A DNA stretch of 64,000 nucleotides from Rufibacter psychrotolerans (GCF_016924645.1 NZ_JAFFJV010000016.1:62001-126000), one strand, 5' to 3'; counted from the first letter of the stretch, positions 43,808-52,276 are shown. Made by a program: numbers and translations. Notes: a model not told the origin generated them from the sequence alone.

Positions 43808-44917
43808 TTGGAGAAGATTACCCACAAACCTGTATTGAAAATTGGTGTTCTGACCTTTCACCGCTGTATAAATTTCGGGAGTTATTGGCAGGCCCGTTGC
43901 CTGGCCGAAGGACTTCAGGCCCGCGGCCATGAGGCCGAAATCCTGGACCATGAATCCAGACGCGTGAACTTGGCCGAGTGGCGCTGTGCGTTTCAGCCGG
44001 TGCTGCCCACCCACGTGCCCGAAAGTGACCGCCCCCTGTACCGCGCCAAGATACGGAAGTTCTTCCCCGTGTTTGACACCTTGCCGCTGTCGCCTAAGTT
44101 TGAGTTAGACACCCCCGCCGGGATGGAAGACTACGACGTAGTGGTGGTAGGCAGCGACGAAGTCTGGAACCTCACCCACCCGTGGTACGGCCGCTGCCCG
44201 CTGTTCTACGGCGATGGCGTGAAAGCCGAGCGCTTGATTTCCTACGCCGCCAGCTTCGGGAACTACGATGCTTCCTGGGGCCTGGAACCGTACTGGGCCG
44301 ATAAACTCAGAAACTTTGACGCCATTTCCGTGCGCGACGAGAACTCCCAGACCATCATCCAGAACGCGTTGGGTTTCACGCCCGAGATGGTGCTGGACCC
44401 CTGCCTGCAGTTCCCCATCACCCCGGAAGCGCGGGACTTAGACATTCTGAAAGAACCTTATGTAGCCGTGTACGGCCACAACTTCACCGAGTCGTTTGCC
44501 CGTGAAATCAAGAAATGGGCCCAGAAACAGAACCTACGCCTGCTGAGCATCGGGTACCGCAACGACTGGGCCGATGAGCAGTGGATCACCGCTGATCCGC
44601 ATGATTTTGCGCACTACATGGCCAACGCCCAGGCCGTAGCCACCAACTTCTTCCACGGCTGCGTGTTTGCCTTGCGCAACGCCAAACCGTTTGTGTGCGA
44701 GTCATCGCCCTACCGCCGGCATAAGTTGCAGGGTCTCATGTCCAAAATTGGCGGCGAGAAACACCTGCTGCCCGAGGGCACGCCTACCGAGGTGTACCAG
44801 ACCTTGCTGAGCACCCCGCTGGACGCTGAGATTCTGCAGAAGATTGAGCGCCTGCGCCAAACCTCCCACAAATACCTGGACCGCGCCTTGAGACATAAAC
44901 AACTGGAACTGGCATGA
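43808..44917 (+). CDS. polysaccharide pyruvyl transferase family protein
   Basis: A 369-residue enzyme related to CsaB/WcaK-type transferases that add pyruvate ketals to sugars. Features: GVLTFHRCINFGSYWQARCL at the N-terminus, YDVVVVGSDEVWNLTHP, ISVRDENSQTII, MVLDPCLQFP, and ATNFFHGCVFALRNAKPFVC. No ATG precedes the conserved start, so a TTG at 43808 is used. The last 4 bp overlap the next start (ATGA), which ties it to the F420-hydrogenase-beta-like protein, a pair often seen in exopolysaccharide clusters. Confidence 0.88.
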   Translation: MEKITHKPVLKIGVLTFHRCINFGSYWQARCLAEGLQARGHEAEILDHESRRVNLAEWRCAFQPVLPTHVPESDRPLYRAKIRKFFPVFDTLPLSPKFELDTPAGMEDYDVVVVGSDEVWNLTHPWYGRCPLFYGDGVKAERLISYAASFGNYDASWGLEPYWADKLRNFDAISVRDENSQTIIQNALGFTPEMVLDPCLQFPITPEARDLDILKEPYVAVYGHNFTESFAREIKKWAQKQNLRLLSIGYRNDWADEQWITADPHDFAHYMANAQAVATNFFHGCVFALRNAKPFVCESSPYRRHKLQGLMSKIGGEKHLLPEGTPTEVYQTLLSTPLDAEILQKIERLRQTSHKYLDRALRHKQLELA

Positions 44918-46302
44918 AGGAAGTATTGAGCCCCAAAGACATCGTACAATCGGGTTTGTGCATTGGCTGCGGCAGCTGCGTGGCCCAGGCGCACGCCCCC
45001 CAGGTACAGATGGACTTTGATGAATACGGCCAGTTGAAACCCCAGGGCCCCAGCAGTTGGTACCAGCGCGGATCGGAGCGGTTTACTCAAACCTGCCCCT
45101 TCTCGCCGGCTGCCAAGAACGAAGACTACTTGGCTAACCTGTTGTACCCCACCGCCCCGCACCAGGATGCCGCGTTGGGCCGCTTCCAGAGCAACTACGT
45201 AGGCCACGTGGCCGAAGAAGATTTTAGGATGCAGGGCAGCTCCGGTGGCATGGTGACCTGGGTAGCCACTGAACTCATGCGCAAAGGCCTCATTGACGGC
45301 GTGGCGCACGTGATTGCCACCAAAGACCCACAGGCAGATGGCCGCTATTTCCGGTACCGCATTGCCCGTACCGAGGCCGAGGTGCGGGAAGGCGCCAAGT
45401 CGCGCTACTACCCTATTGAGTTGTCTGAGGTGCTGAGTCTGATCCGGGAAACGCCCGGCCGCTACGCGGTGGTGGGCATTCCGTGCTTTATCAAGGCCAT
45501 TCAGTTGCTGCGCCACCAAGACCCATTGTACCGCGAGCGCATTCAGTTCACCTTGGGGCTGTTCTGCGGCCATATGAAGAGCGCCCGCTTTGTGGAGAGT
45601 TTTGCCTGGCAGATGAACGTGCCCGCGGAGCAGATCCAGCAGGTGGAATACCGCCAGAAAGACCCTACCCGACCCGCCAACTGGTACACCGCCAAACTCA
45701 CCATGAAGGACGGCCAAACCGTGAACCGCGACTGGTGGCACCTGGCAGATGGCGACTGGGGCGCGGGTTACTACATGAACTCGGCCTGCAACTATTGTGA
45801 TGACGTGGTTTCCGAGACCGCAGACGTAGCCTTCGGCGATGCCTGGGTAGAACCGTATTCGTCTGATGGGCGGGGCACTAACGTGGTTATCGCCCGGTCT
45901 CCTCTTATTGAGAGTTTGATTCAAAACGCCATGCAGGAAGGCCGTCTGCAACTGCAGGAAGTAGACGCCAAATTTGTGGAGCAGACCCAGGCCGCCGGTT
46001 TCCGGCAACGCCGCGAAGGGCTGGCTTACCGGCTCACGTGGTCAAAGGATGGTGTAAAGCCCTGCAAACGCGTAGCGCCAGATGCTACCTCGCAATCCCG
46101 CGAACGCAAAATCATTTACCGGCTGCGCTACTACATTTCCAAAGGCAGCCATCAGATGTTTAAGTTGGCCCGCAAGTGGCAGAAACCTACCCTGTACATC
46201 AACTGGGCTAGAGTCACCTTATCGGCTTACCACGGCTTCGCCTATCACCAGGGCAAGTTCGGGGAGATGATGACCAGGTTTAAGCAACTGAGAGGGCACT
46301 AA
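44914..46302 (+). CDS. F420-hydrogenase/dehydrogenase beta-subunit-like Fe-S protein
   Basis: A 462-residue protein. The N-terminus has C16-I-G-C19-G-S-C22 and a later CPFSP, a 4Fe-4S ferredoxin-like site. The middle carries the FrhB/FdhB N and C domains: MQGSSGGMVTW, GVAHVIATKD, VVGIPCFIKAIQLLR, LGLFCGHMKS, CNYCDDVVSETADVAFGDAW. In glycan clusters such proteins accompany pyruvyl transferases; their exact reaction is not known, and F420 use is not implied. It is translationally coupled to the gene upstream and ends at a terminator. Confidence 0.9.
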   Translation: MKEVLSPKDIVQSGLCIGCGSCVAQAHAPQVQMDFDEYGQLKPQGPSSWYQRGSERFTQTCPFSPAAKNEDYLANLLYPTAPHQDAALGRFQSNYVGHVAEEDFRMQGSSGGMVTWVATELMRKGLIDGVAHVIATKDPQADGRYFRYRIARTEAEVREGAKSRYYPIELSEVLSLIRETPGRYAVVGIPCFIKAIQLLRHQDPLYRERIQFTLGLFCGHMKSARFVESFAWQMNVPAEQIQQVEYRQKDPTRPANWYTAKLTMKDGQTVNRDWWHLADGDWGAGYYMNSACNYCDDVVSETADVAFGDAWVEPYSSDGRGTNVVIARSPLIESLIQNAMQEGRLQLQEVDAKFVEQTQAAGFRQRREGLAYRLTWSKDGVKPCKRVAPDATSQSRERKIIYRLRYYISKGSHQMFKLARKWQKPTLYINWARVTLSAYHGFAYHQGKFGEMMTRFKQLRGH

Positions 46303-46333
46303 AAAAGCGGAGGGGCAACTCTCCGCTTTTTAT
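46301..46333 (+). terminator. intrinsic terminator after the pyruvyl transferase operon
   Basis: AAAAAGCGGAG pairs with CTCCGCTTTTT around GGGCAACT, with a T-rich end; it overlaps the stop codon of the Fe-S protein gene. Confidence 0.88.
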
Positions 46334-46356
46334 TTGTGAATTGATCAACACTGCCG

Positions 46357-46394
46357 AACCCACCCCTTGCCCCTCCCAGGAGGGGAGTTTGTAC
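46357..46394. repeat. CCCCTCCCAGGAGGGG-type arm
   Basis: A short palindrome with a CCCACCCC lead, like the arms at 54690-54722 and 54795-54829. It abuts the element at 46400. Confidence 0.65.
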
Positions 46395-46399
46395 AAATT

Positions 46400-46544
46400 C
46401 CCTCGCTCGCCTCTGGCGAGTGTGCGTTATTTTGCGGCGTCCCGCCGCTGGGTACATCTTTTGGAACATCTCGCACAAATGGGCATTCTGCACGGCGGCC
46501 AGAGGCCACCCGATTACTCACACTCGCCAGAGGCGAGCGAGGGG
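46400..46544. repeat. MITE/REP-like element, copy 2 (inverted)
   Basis: It has the same terminal repeats as the element at 41921-42093 (arms 46400-46430 and 46513-46544). Read on the minus strand it gives the same order of subterminal hairpins (GGCCTCTGGCCGCC first, GCGGCGGGACGCCGC second). The core between them differs. Confidence 0.82.
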
Positions 46545-46604
46545 CATCTACAAAGAAGCCGCAATACTGATTTGAGTGAGGGTCACTCACACAGAAGCAG
46601 CCAC

Positions 46605-46646
46605 ACTGTTTTGGGCCTATTTTCACAAAAACAGGCTTAAAATCAG
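46605..46646. repeat. dispersed palindrome overlapping a gene end
   Basis: CTGTTTTGGGCCTATTTT and AAAAACAGGCTTAAAAT sides; the right edge covers the stop codon of the GT9-like gene. Confidence 0.6.
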
Positions 46647-47581
46647 ATACTGTCTACTTGTACTTCTTTCTTGAGCTTCTCCAATTCAACTTTTACCCGC
46701 TGGATCACCCCCCCCCAGTCGTCTTCCTGTTCTTGCCGGAAGAGACGCATGGTGGGGTACCAGGGGCTGTCTTCGCGGTGGTCCATCCAGCGCCAGTCGG
46801 CTTGGTGGTGCAGCAGGGTCCAGACGGGTACGTTGAGGGCCCCGGCCAGGTGGGCAGGCATGGAATCAACGGTGATCACCAGGTCCAGGCTGCGGATTAC
46901 GCGGGCGTAGTCATACAAACTGAACTCGCCTGGGTTGATCCCGAAGCCTTCCTGCCAGCCGTTCTCCGCGGCATTGGCCTGCAAGATGTAGAACTGAATA
47001 TCCTTCAATTCGGCCAACGGCGCGAAAAAGTGAAACGGGATAGACCGGCGGGGTTCCCAATCGCCGGGTTTCCAGACCAGGCCTACGGAGAGCCGCCTCT
47101 TGTCCATGGCAAGCGGCATGGGCTCTACTTCCAGGTAAGGGATCCTGGACGGGATGGTTTCCAGCGTAGTCCGGAAGATGTGCGTGAGTTCCATGATTTC
47201 CACGTCTACATCGTACTCCACCTCGGGGGTGCCGTCGTGCAGGGGCAGAAGCTGGTCTATGCCTTCCACCGTTTCCAGCAGCGGGATTAACGGTGCCTGC
47301 GCCCAGACAATGACTTCTTTGGCGATGGCTTTAAGCATGGGCGCGAACCGGATAAACTGGATGGTATCGCCCAGGCCGTGGTAGCAGCGCACCAGCACGC
47401 GTTTGCCTTCCAAAGAACTTCCGTCCCAGATGTACTGGAAGTGGCGGGGCCAGTGCCAGCAGGGTTTTCCGGCCCGTTCCTTTAAAACGGCATCGCTGTG
47501 TTTCCAGGCTTCTTCAAACGTGCCTCGGCGCATGTTCAGCATCCACACATTCGGTGCCTCTTCCTGGGTTTCTTGGCTCAT
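46643..47581 (-). CDS. GT9/heptosyltransferase-like protein
   Basis: A 312-residue protein. VLVRCYHGLGDTIQFIRFAPML near residue 62 and the C-terminal block DYARVIRSLDLVITVDSMPAHLAGALNVPVWTLL are the two hallmarks of the GT9 (ADP-heptose transferase-like) fold. GLVWKPGDWEPRRSIPF lies between them. It is shorter than true heptosyltransferases and has an N-terminal extra helix (residues 1-45), like GT9-type proteins that follow TPR domains. Start is set at the MSQE ATG (47581); an upstream ATG would add eight residues. It is on the opposite strand to the pyruvyl transferase pair. Confidence 0.83.
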   Translation of the reverse strand: MSQETQEEAPNVWMLNMRRGTFEEAWKHSDAVLKERAGKPCWHWPRHFQYIWDGSSLEGKRVLVRCYHGLGDTIQFIRFAPMLKAIAKEVIVWAQAPLIPLLETVEGIDQLLPLHDGTPEVEYDVDVEIMELTHIFRTTLETIPSRIPYLEVEPMPLAMDKRRLSVGLVWKPGDWEPRRSIPFHFFAPLAELKDIQFYILQANAAENGWQEGFGINPGEFSLYDYARVIRSLDLVITVDSMPAHLAGALNVPVWTLLHHQADWRWMDHREDSPWYPTMRLFRQEQEDDWGGVIQRVKVELEKLKKEVQVDSI

Positions 47582-47619
47582 ATCGCGTGTGTCAGGGATT
47601 ATCAATTGCAGATTACTTC

Positions 47620-47658
47620 AGTTTTGGGGCTGTTTTAAGGAAATGAAGCCCAAAACAG
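47620..47658. repeat. dispersed palindrome copy
   Basis: GTTTTGGGGCTG left side and GCCCAAAAC right side; unusually it lies upstream of a gene start (the GT9-like gene) rather than after a stop. Confidence 0.6.
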
Positions 47659-47760
47659 GGCGGTGCTGAAGGAGTAGGTTAGACGCACCACAGACGTACT
47701 TCTGCCATACGCACGGTAGTAAATCTGTGTGGCAGCACACCCCATCCTTAAGAACCATCT

Positions 47761-47815
47761 ATGCCCAGCGTTTCAGGCCTGGTTTACGCAAAACAGGCCT
47801 GAAACGCTGGGGCAT
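47761..47815. repeat. dispersed palindrome, longest copy
   Basis: Arms of about 25 bp with one bulge (ATGCCCAGCGTTTCAGGCCT against its complement ending GGGGCAT) and a 4-nt loop, 26 bp downstream of the permuted hydrolase gene stop. Confidence 0.85.
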
Positions 47816-47841
47816 GATGCATGGGAAAAGCTTGCCTGAGG

Positions 47842-48726
47842 TTAGGCGTAGCGGCGCATCATTTCTGCGCAGAAATCTGCGAACTCTTCAATGTTCTGCG
47901 GAGGACTGGTGTGGTGGGGCTGCACGCCTTTGTGCTCGGGCGTGAAGCAGAAGGTGGCGGTTACGTCAAAACCTTCCAGCTTTTTCATGACGTGGTCAAA
48001 CCATTTCTCGGCATCAGGGCGCAGCCAGTCGGCCCAGCTCAGGCCGGTGCGCAGCTTGGTCACGCCCAGGTCCTGCAGGTGCTTCACGGCGGCATCCAGG
48101 CGATGGTCTTCAAAGTGGAACCACTGGCAGATGCCGAACTCGGGGGTGAACTCGGCGAAGTGCTTGTGCGCTAGTTTAGGCGTGCCGTCTTCGCGCAGCA
48201 GGCCCATGTGGAAGTGGCGGTAGTACGAGGAACCTTCGGCTTCGCGGTGGCGCGTGGTGGCCTCCCAGGCCTGCGGCAAATCATAGAGGCTGTACCAGAA
48301 AATGCGGTCAACCCGACCCATGAGCAGCTCGGCGGTGCGGCGCAGGCCAAACTCCTGCACCTCCTCAGCCCCGAAGGACGAAATGCCCACCTCGGTGACC
48401 CACACGGGCAGGTTGGTGACGGCCTCAATCTCGGCGATCTTGTCGGGCCATTCGTCCAGCTTCCAGAGGTTCCAGTCCAGCGGGAACCCGTGCACGGCCA
48501 CGGCATCCAGGTCCTGCAGGGTGCCGTGGCGCTCCAGGGTCTTGATGAAGTGCGGGTCAATGGGCGAAATGCCGCCCAGCACGCGGGTAATCTCGGGCTT
48601 TTCGGCTTTCACGGCCTGGGCGGCCAGTTTCACCATCTCGGCGAAGGTTTTCCATTCGGGGTCAATCTCGTAGGCCCAGTGCGACTTGTTGTTGGGTTCG
48701 TTCCAGAATTTAACGGCTTCTATCAT
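47842..48726 (-). CDS. circularly permuted glycoside-hydrolase barrel
   Basis: A 294-residue cytosolic protein homologous to the first 310 residues of the fusion encoded at 23060-25111, with the order of segments rotated. It starts at strand beta-4 (AVKFWNEPNN, acid/base E10), continues through GGISPIDP, VAVHGFPLDW, VWVTEVGIS (nucleophile E112) and FWYSLYDL, then returns to beta-1 ICQWFHFEDH (199-208), beta-2 LRTGLSWADW and beta-3 TFCFTPEH, and ends in the helix before beta-4 (FADFCAEMMRRYA). All eight strands and both catalytic glutamates are present. The frame is open about 48 codons upstream but shows no hydrolase sequence and no ATG, GTG or TTG. Substrate is unknown. Confidence 0.87.
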   Translation of the reverse strand: MIEAVKFWNEPNNKSHWAYEIDPEWKTFAEMVKLAAQAVKAEKPEITRVLGGISPIDPHFIKTLERHGTLQDLDAVAVHGFPLDWNLWKLDEWPDKIAEIEAVTNLPVWVTEVGISSFGAEEVQEFGLRRTAELLMGRVDRIFWYSLYDLPQAWEATTRHREAEGSSYYRHFHMGLLREDGTPKLAHKHFAEFTPEFGICQWFHFEDHRLDAAVKHLQDLGVTKLRTGLSWADWLRPDAEKWFDHVMKKLEGFDVTATFCFTPEHKGVQPHHTSPPQNIEEFADFCAEMMRRYA

Positions 48727-48992
48727 AGTTTCAGACTTCGCCCGGGGCAGGACCGGATTACCGGTGCACCCGCGGGCAGTAGTGGTTTGGGTGGCTTGGT
48801 TGGGGCTGGGGCGAGCCTGGTGGTTTGGGTGTAACGGCCTGCCCGGCAGCCGACAAAATCTATCTGTTTAGGTGTACCAAATATCGTAGATTCTAAATTA
48901 TTGCCTAGTACGAGCTACAAAGCTGCCCGTTGCCTCTTCTTGGAAAAATACGATTCTGCCCAATGCCCGGCAAGCGACGTACTTGCCCGTTT

Positions 48993-49793
48993 TTACCGGG
49001 CAAGGATCTGCTGCAAGGCTGCCAGATACTGCGGATGGGTGCTCATGCCGTTATGGCTCTGCCCCCGGAGCGTGATAAACCTATCAGTCGCTTTCAGCAG
49101 GCCTTTTAACCGCACGGAAGAGCGGTAATCAATGATTTCGTCCTGGTCTCCGTGGAAAATGGCCACGGGCATGCTGCATTGGGGCAGGTAGGCGTGGGTC
49201 TCAAACCGGTATTTGAGGAGAAAAGCCGGCACCCAGGGGAAGTAGCGTTTCATGAGGTCTGGCAGGCTGTAGTAGGGCGCCTGCAGCAGGAGCAGCCGGG
49301 GCTGGTTCTGGGAAGCCAGCCAGGCGGCAGGCCCGGTTCCTATGGAATATCCTAAAACCACGATCTGATTTTCTGGGTAACGGGTTTTGAGGTGGTCGTA
49401 GGCCGTCTGTACATCCTGGAAAAACTGTTTCTGGCTCTTTATCTGCCCTTCGCTTTTGCCGTAGCCGCGGTAATCCAGCATGAAAACGTCATAGCTCAGG
49501 TGGGTATAAATGGAGGCAACGTCGCCCCAGGAGGCCAGGGAACCGGCGTTGCCGTGCAGGTAGAAGATGACGCCTTTGGGCTGCGCTGCTTTGAACAGCA
49601 CCGCATGCAACAAGACGTTGTCTGCCGTTTTTACGCCGATTTCCTCAAAAGCCTGGCGAAACCCGAACCGGTAGTCTTGGGGCAGCTTCTCTGGGTAGAA
49701 AATGAGTTTTTCCTGAAGAAAGTACAGGAGCACACAGATGCCCGCATACAACAAAAGCCCTACTTTTAAGACGGTGAACACCATTGCTTTCAT
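48993..49793 (-). CDS. alpha/beta hydrolase, BEM46-like
   Basis: A 266-residue serine hydrolase anchored by one N-terminal membrane helix (VFTVLKVGLLLYAGICVLLYF). The oxyanion motif is FYLHGNAGS, the nucleophile elbow GYSIGTG, the acid is in HGDQDEIID and the histidine in GQSHNGM. YPEKLPQDYRFGF after the helix is typical of the BEM46/ABHD13 group, whose substrates are unknown. Start at 49793 gives a 4-bp ATGA overlap with the end of the STM3941-like gene, so the two are coupled. Confidence 0.9.
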   Translation of the reverse strand: MKAMVFTVLKVGLLLYAGICVLLYFLQEKLIFYPEKLPQDYRFGFRQAFEEIGVKTADNVLLHAVLFKAAQPKGVIFYLHGNAGSLASWGDVASIYTHLSYDVFMLDYRGYGKSEGQIKSQKQFFQDVQTAYDHLKTRYPENQIVVLGYSIGTGPAAWLASQNQPRLLLLQAPYYSLPDLMKRYFPWVPAFLLKYRFETHAYLPQCSMPVAIFHGDQDEIIDYRSSVRLKGLLKATDRFITLRGQSHNGMSTHPQYLAALQQILAR

Positions 49794-50358
49794 GGGTGGG
49801 TGGCGTGCCAATTGGGTTGGGCGTGGGGCTGGATTTGCTGCTGTTGCCTGAGTTTCTCCTGCAGCAGCGCCTCCAGCGTTTCAAAATTGCAGGCCAGGGT
49901 GTTAGAGGTGATGACCAGCGGGGTGCCGTACATGTTCAGGTTGCCTTGCAGGAGTTTCCGTTTCAGGCCAGTGGCCCTGTTCAGGTATTTGTCTGGCTGA
50001 TGGGTGTAAAGGAGCAGGAATTTGGTGGACATGACTTGCTCTAGCTCCATGTGGGTGATGTCTGCCCACTCAATGCGCCCTGCGCTTGCCGCGTTGGTGT
50101 TGTCTGTAATGCCGGCCTGGTCAATGACCAGCCCCACGGCCTTGTCAAAGAACTTTCTGACGCCATACACCGCCACTCCCCCAAAGAACAAGATGGCCGC
50201 CCTCCCACCAGCCGTAACACAAAAGCACTTCTGAAAAGGGGCGAAACAAAGGCTTGGGGCGTGATGCAGAAAAGTACCCCTAGCAGCACAAACCCTACGG
50301 CCCCGGTAATGACCAGCGCTACTTTTGTCTTGCACAGCGGAATCTCAATTCTGTCCAT
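49790..50358 (-). pseudogene. STM3941-family membrane protein, frameshifted
   Basis: The first frame from the ATG at 50358 encodes MDRIEIPLCKTKVALVITGA and one membrane helix, then loses resemblance after FVLRLVGG. A second frame picks up ILFFGGVAVYGVRKFFDKAV, then LVIDQAGITDN, IEWADITHMELEQV and NFETLEALLQEKL. The order matches STM3941-type proteins (two helices, then a PH-like domain). The join needs a -1 shift, best placed in the G-rich tract (minus strand) at about 50196-50208. This may be a deletion, a sequencing error or slippage. The second frame overlaps the hydrolase start by 4 bp. Confidence 0.78.
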
Positions 50359-50408
50359 GGTTGCTGTTGCCTAAGGTGTGCGTTTATGGATGGCCTTTGT
50401 TTCAGGTA

Positions 50409-51047
50409 CTACTGGTCTTCTTCTTTTCGGCATAGCACCCGCCAGAAGCACTGGCTGGGTCTGTTCGCGGTGGGCGTTGCTGATTCTTGTATCTGGGTAG
50501 CCTCCACCAACCCGTATGCCCCAAACTCTTTCTCTACTGAAGCTGCATCATAGAAAAAAAGGGTAACGCCGTGCCTGGTCAGAAACCGGTCTTTGCTTAC
50601 CTTTTCTCCTTGCCCATAAGCGGCATCCTCTTTGGAGATGGCCACAAACACCATGTACCCGCCGGGTTTCAGTTGATGGTAACAATCCCGGACCAGCTTT
50701 GCGCGGTCTTTGGAATTCAGCAAGTGAATCAACGCGTAGCAAAAGATTCCATCGTATAGCTCCTGGTCAAAGGGCATTGCGCTCACAGCACCATGGTACA
50801 CGTTCACCGTATCACCGAAGCGCTTTTTTGCCAAGGCAATGGCCGTTTCTGATATTTCAATTCCGGTTACCTTGAACCCATGTTCCGTGAAAGGGCTGGC
50901 ATTTCTGCCGTAGCCAAACCCGGGTATCAGGACATGCTTGCCCCCACTGCGTTGGAATAAGTGTAGGGCTTCAAGGGCAGAAGCAGCCGGTCTAAATCCC
51001 CACATGGTCTGCTTTTCCTGAAAGCTAGATTCCCAGAATTCTGCCAT
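50409..51047 (-). CDS. class I SAM methyltransferase, TPMT/TehB-like
   Basis: A 212-residue soluble protein starting MAEFWESSFQEKQTMWGFRP, a typical lead for thiopurine/tellurite-type methyltransferases. Motif I is VLIPGFGYGRNASPF, the acidic residue is in VTGIEISETAI, and motif III is LKPGGYMVFVAISKED. These enzymes detoxify small thiols, metalloids or act as quinone methylases; the substrate is unknown here. It is separated from the STM3941-like gene by 50 bp on the same strand and may share its transcript. Confidence 0.87.
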   Translation of the reverse strand: MAEFWESSFQEKQTMWGFRPAASALEALHLFQRSGGKHVLIPGFGYGRNASPFTEHGFKVTGIEISETAIALAKKRFGDTVNVYHGAVSAMPFDQELYDGIFCYALIHLLNSKDRAKLVRDCYHQLKPGGYMVFVAISKEDAAYGQGEKVSKDRFLTRHGVTLFFYDAASVEKEFGAYGLVEATQIQESATPTANRPSQCFWRVLCRKEEDQ

Positions 51048-51230
51048 CCTGTTTTCTGTTTAATGCGTGCATGACGTTCTTTAACGAGTTGTAGCTGCCT
51101 TAAGGTAGCCGTTTTGAAACACTTGCCCCGGCTGCCAGCAAAAATTTATAGAGCAAGAAGCTACATCACACCTATTGACCGCCACTTTTGAGTAACTGTT
51201 TTGTGCACCGGGTTTCTGTCTTCGCCAGAG

Positions 51231-51770
51231 TCACTCCTGGCTGGTTTTGCTCATGATAACGGTGTCGTGGTAATCAGGAATAAAGCTATACGGGAGATGA
51301 TCGGTTTCTTTGAAGCCTGCTTTTGCATAGGCTTTGATTGCATGTACATTTCGCCTGGAGGGCGCCATGTAAAAGAGCTTGCAGTTATAGGTTTTATCCA
51401 GAAAGGCGCACAGCATTTTTACTGCCTCTGTTCCTAAACCTTGGCCTGCGAACTTTCTGGCAGCTAGCCAAATATCAAGTTCGGTGGAATGCGAGGAAAT
51501 AGCAATTTGGTTATGGTTTATCTGCCCTATCTCCTGCCCATGATGGATGATGATAAAGCATTGCCCCTTGTGTGGTTGGGAGCCATCAAAGTAATGGTCT
51601 ACATAATCTTCGTTGAACTCCTCCCAGGTTGGAATGGGTGCGTCGGGGTAATTTGGCGGGCCAAGCATTTCGCTTGTCAAGTCAGAATGGGCCAGCCAGT
51701 CATAGACCACTCGCTTGTCGTGCACAGTTGCTGGTCTAAGCGTCACTGCTTTGGTTGCCAAACTTTCCAT
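51231..51770 (-). CDS. GNAT family N-acetyltransferase
   Basis: A 179-residue acyl-CoA transferase. VTLRPATVHDKRVVYDWLAH opens the fold, IGQINHNQIAISSHSTELDIWL is the beta-4/beta-5 region, and the acetyl-CoA loop is ARKFAGQGLGTEAVKML. NVHAIKAYAKAGFKET is the conserved end motif. It resembles aminoglycoside 6'-acetyltransferase relatives and RimJ-like enzymes; resistance cannot be claimed. It has its own gene and no clear operon partner. Confidence 0.9.
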   Translation of the reverse strand: MESLATKAVTLRPATVHDKRVVYDWLAHSDLTSEMLGPPNYPDAPIPTWEEFNEDYVDHYFDGSQPHKGQCFIIIHHGQEIGQINHNQIAISSHSTELDIWLAARKFAGQGLGTEAVKMLCAFLDKTYNCKLFYMAPSRRNVHAIKAYAKAGFKETDHLPYSFIPDYHDTVIMSKTSQE

Positions 51771-51850
51771 TTTTACACCCCTCTAGAGGGATCTGTTGTT
51801 CACACACTTGTAATTACTGAATCATGTAAACGGCGGGCGTTTAGGTGTGG

Positions 51851-52276
51851 TTACGGCCAGTTTTTCTTTATAATATCATGTAGTGCTTTAAGCTTTTCTG
51901 GTTCGTTTAAAGTCCACTTCCTCATTGTGCTCAAATTGACCATTCTTCCGAAATCGTTACTACTCTCAATTATATAGTTGTACTTATTCCCTTTAAACCA
52001 AACCACGGCGTAGCATATTTCCCCTCCATGCTTTTGCTGAAAGAAGCGCTTTGCCTTGGTTTCTTTAAAAAGTGCGTTCAAATGGGCTATCTCGGCTCCG
52101 CCCAATTTTACTATTGCAGCTTGCCTGGAAGAGAGGTCTCGATGGTAATGTTGTAGACCTGCCGTTGTCCCTGCGCGTTTGAAATCACTATAAATAAAGA
52201 TTGAATCTGCTTCAATTTGACAAAGTGCAGGAATTGAAGAAAGTAGCAGAGATGTCAGGATTAATACATTTTTCAT
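51851..52276 (-). CDS. secreted protein of unknown function
   Basis: A 141-residue protein with a signal peptide (MKNVLILTSLLLSSIPALCQ). The mature part has SRQAAIVKLGGAEIAHLNAL and ends in a helical KLKALHDIIKKNWP. The frame is open further upstream, but only the ATG at 52276 gives a signal peptide. The gene is more AT-rich than its neighbours. No family is recognised. Confidence 0.7.
   Translation of the reverse strand: MKNVLILTSLLLSSIPALCQIEADSIFIYSDFKRAGTTAGLQHYHRDLSSRQAAIVKLGGAEIAHLNALFKETKAKRFFQQKHGGEICYAVVWFKGNKYNYIIESSNDFGRMVNLSTMRKWTLNEPEKLKALHDIIKKNWP

Noticed and set aside
44710..46008. 432-codon open frame antisense to the pyruvyl transferase and Fe-S protein genes
   Set aside because: It crosses the junction of two real, coupled genes and has an Ala/His/Gly/Val-biased composition with no motif.
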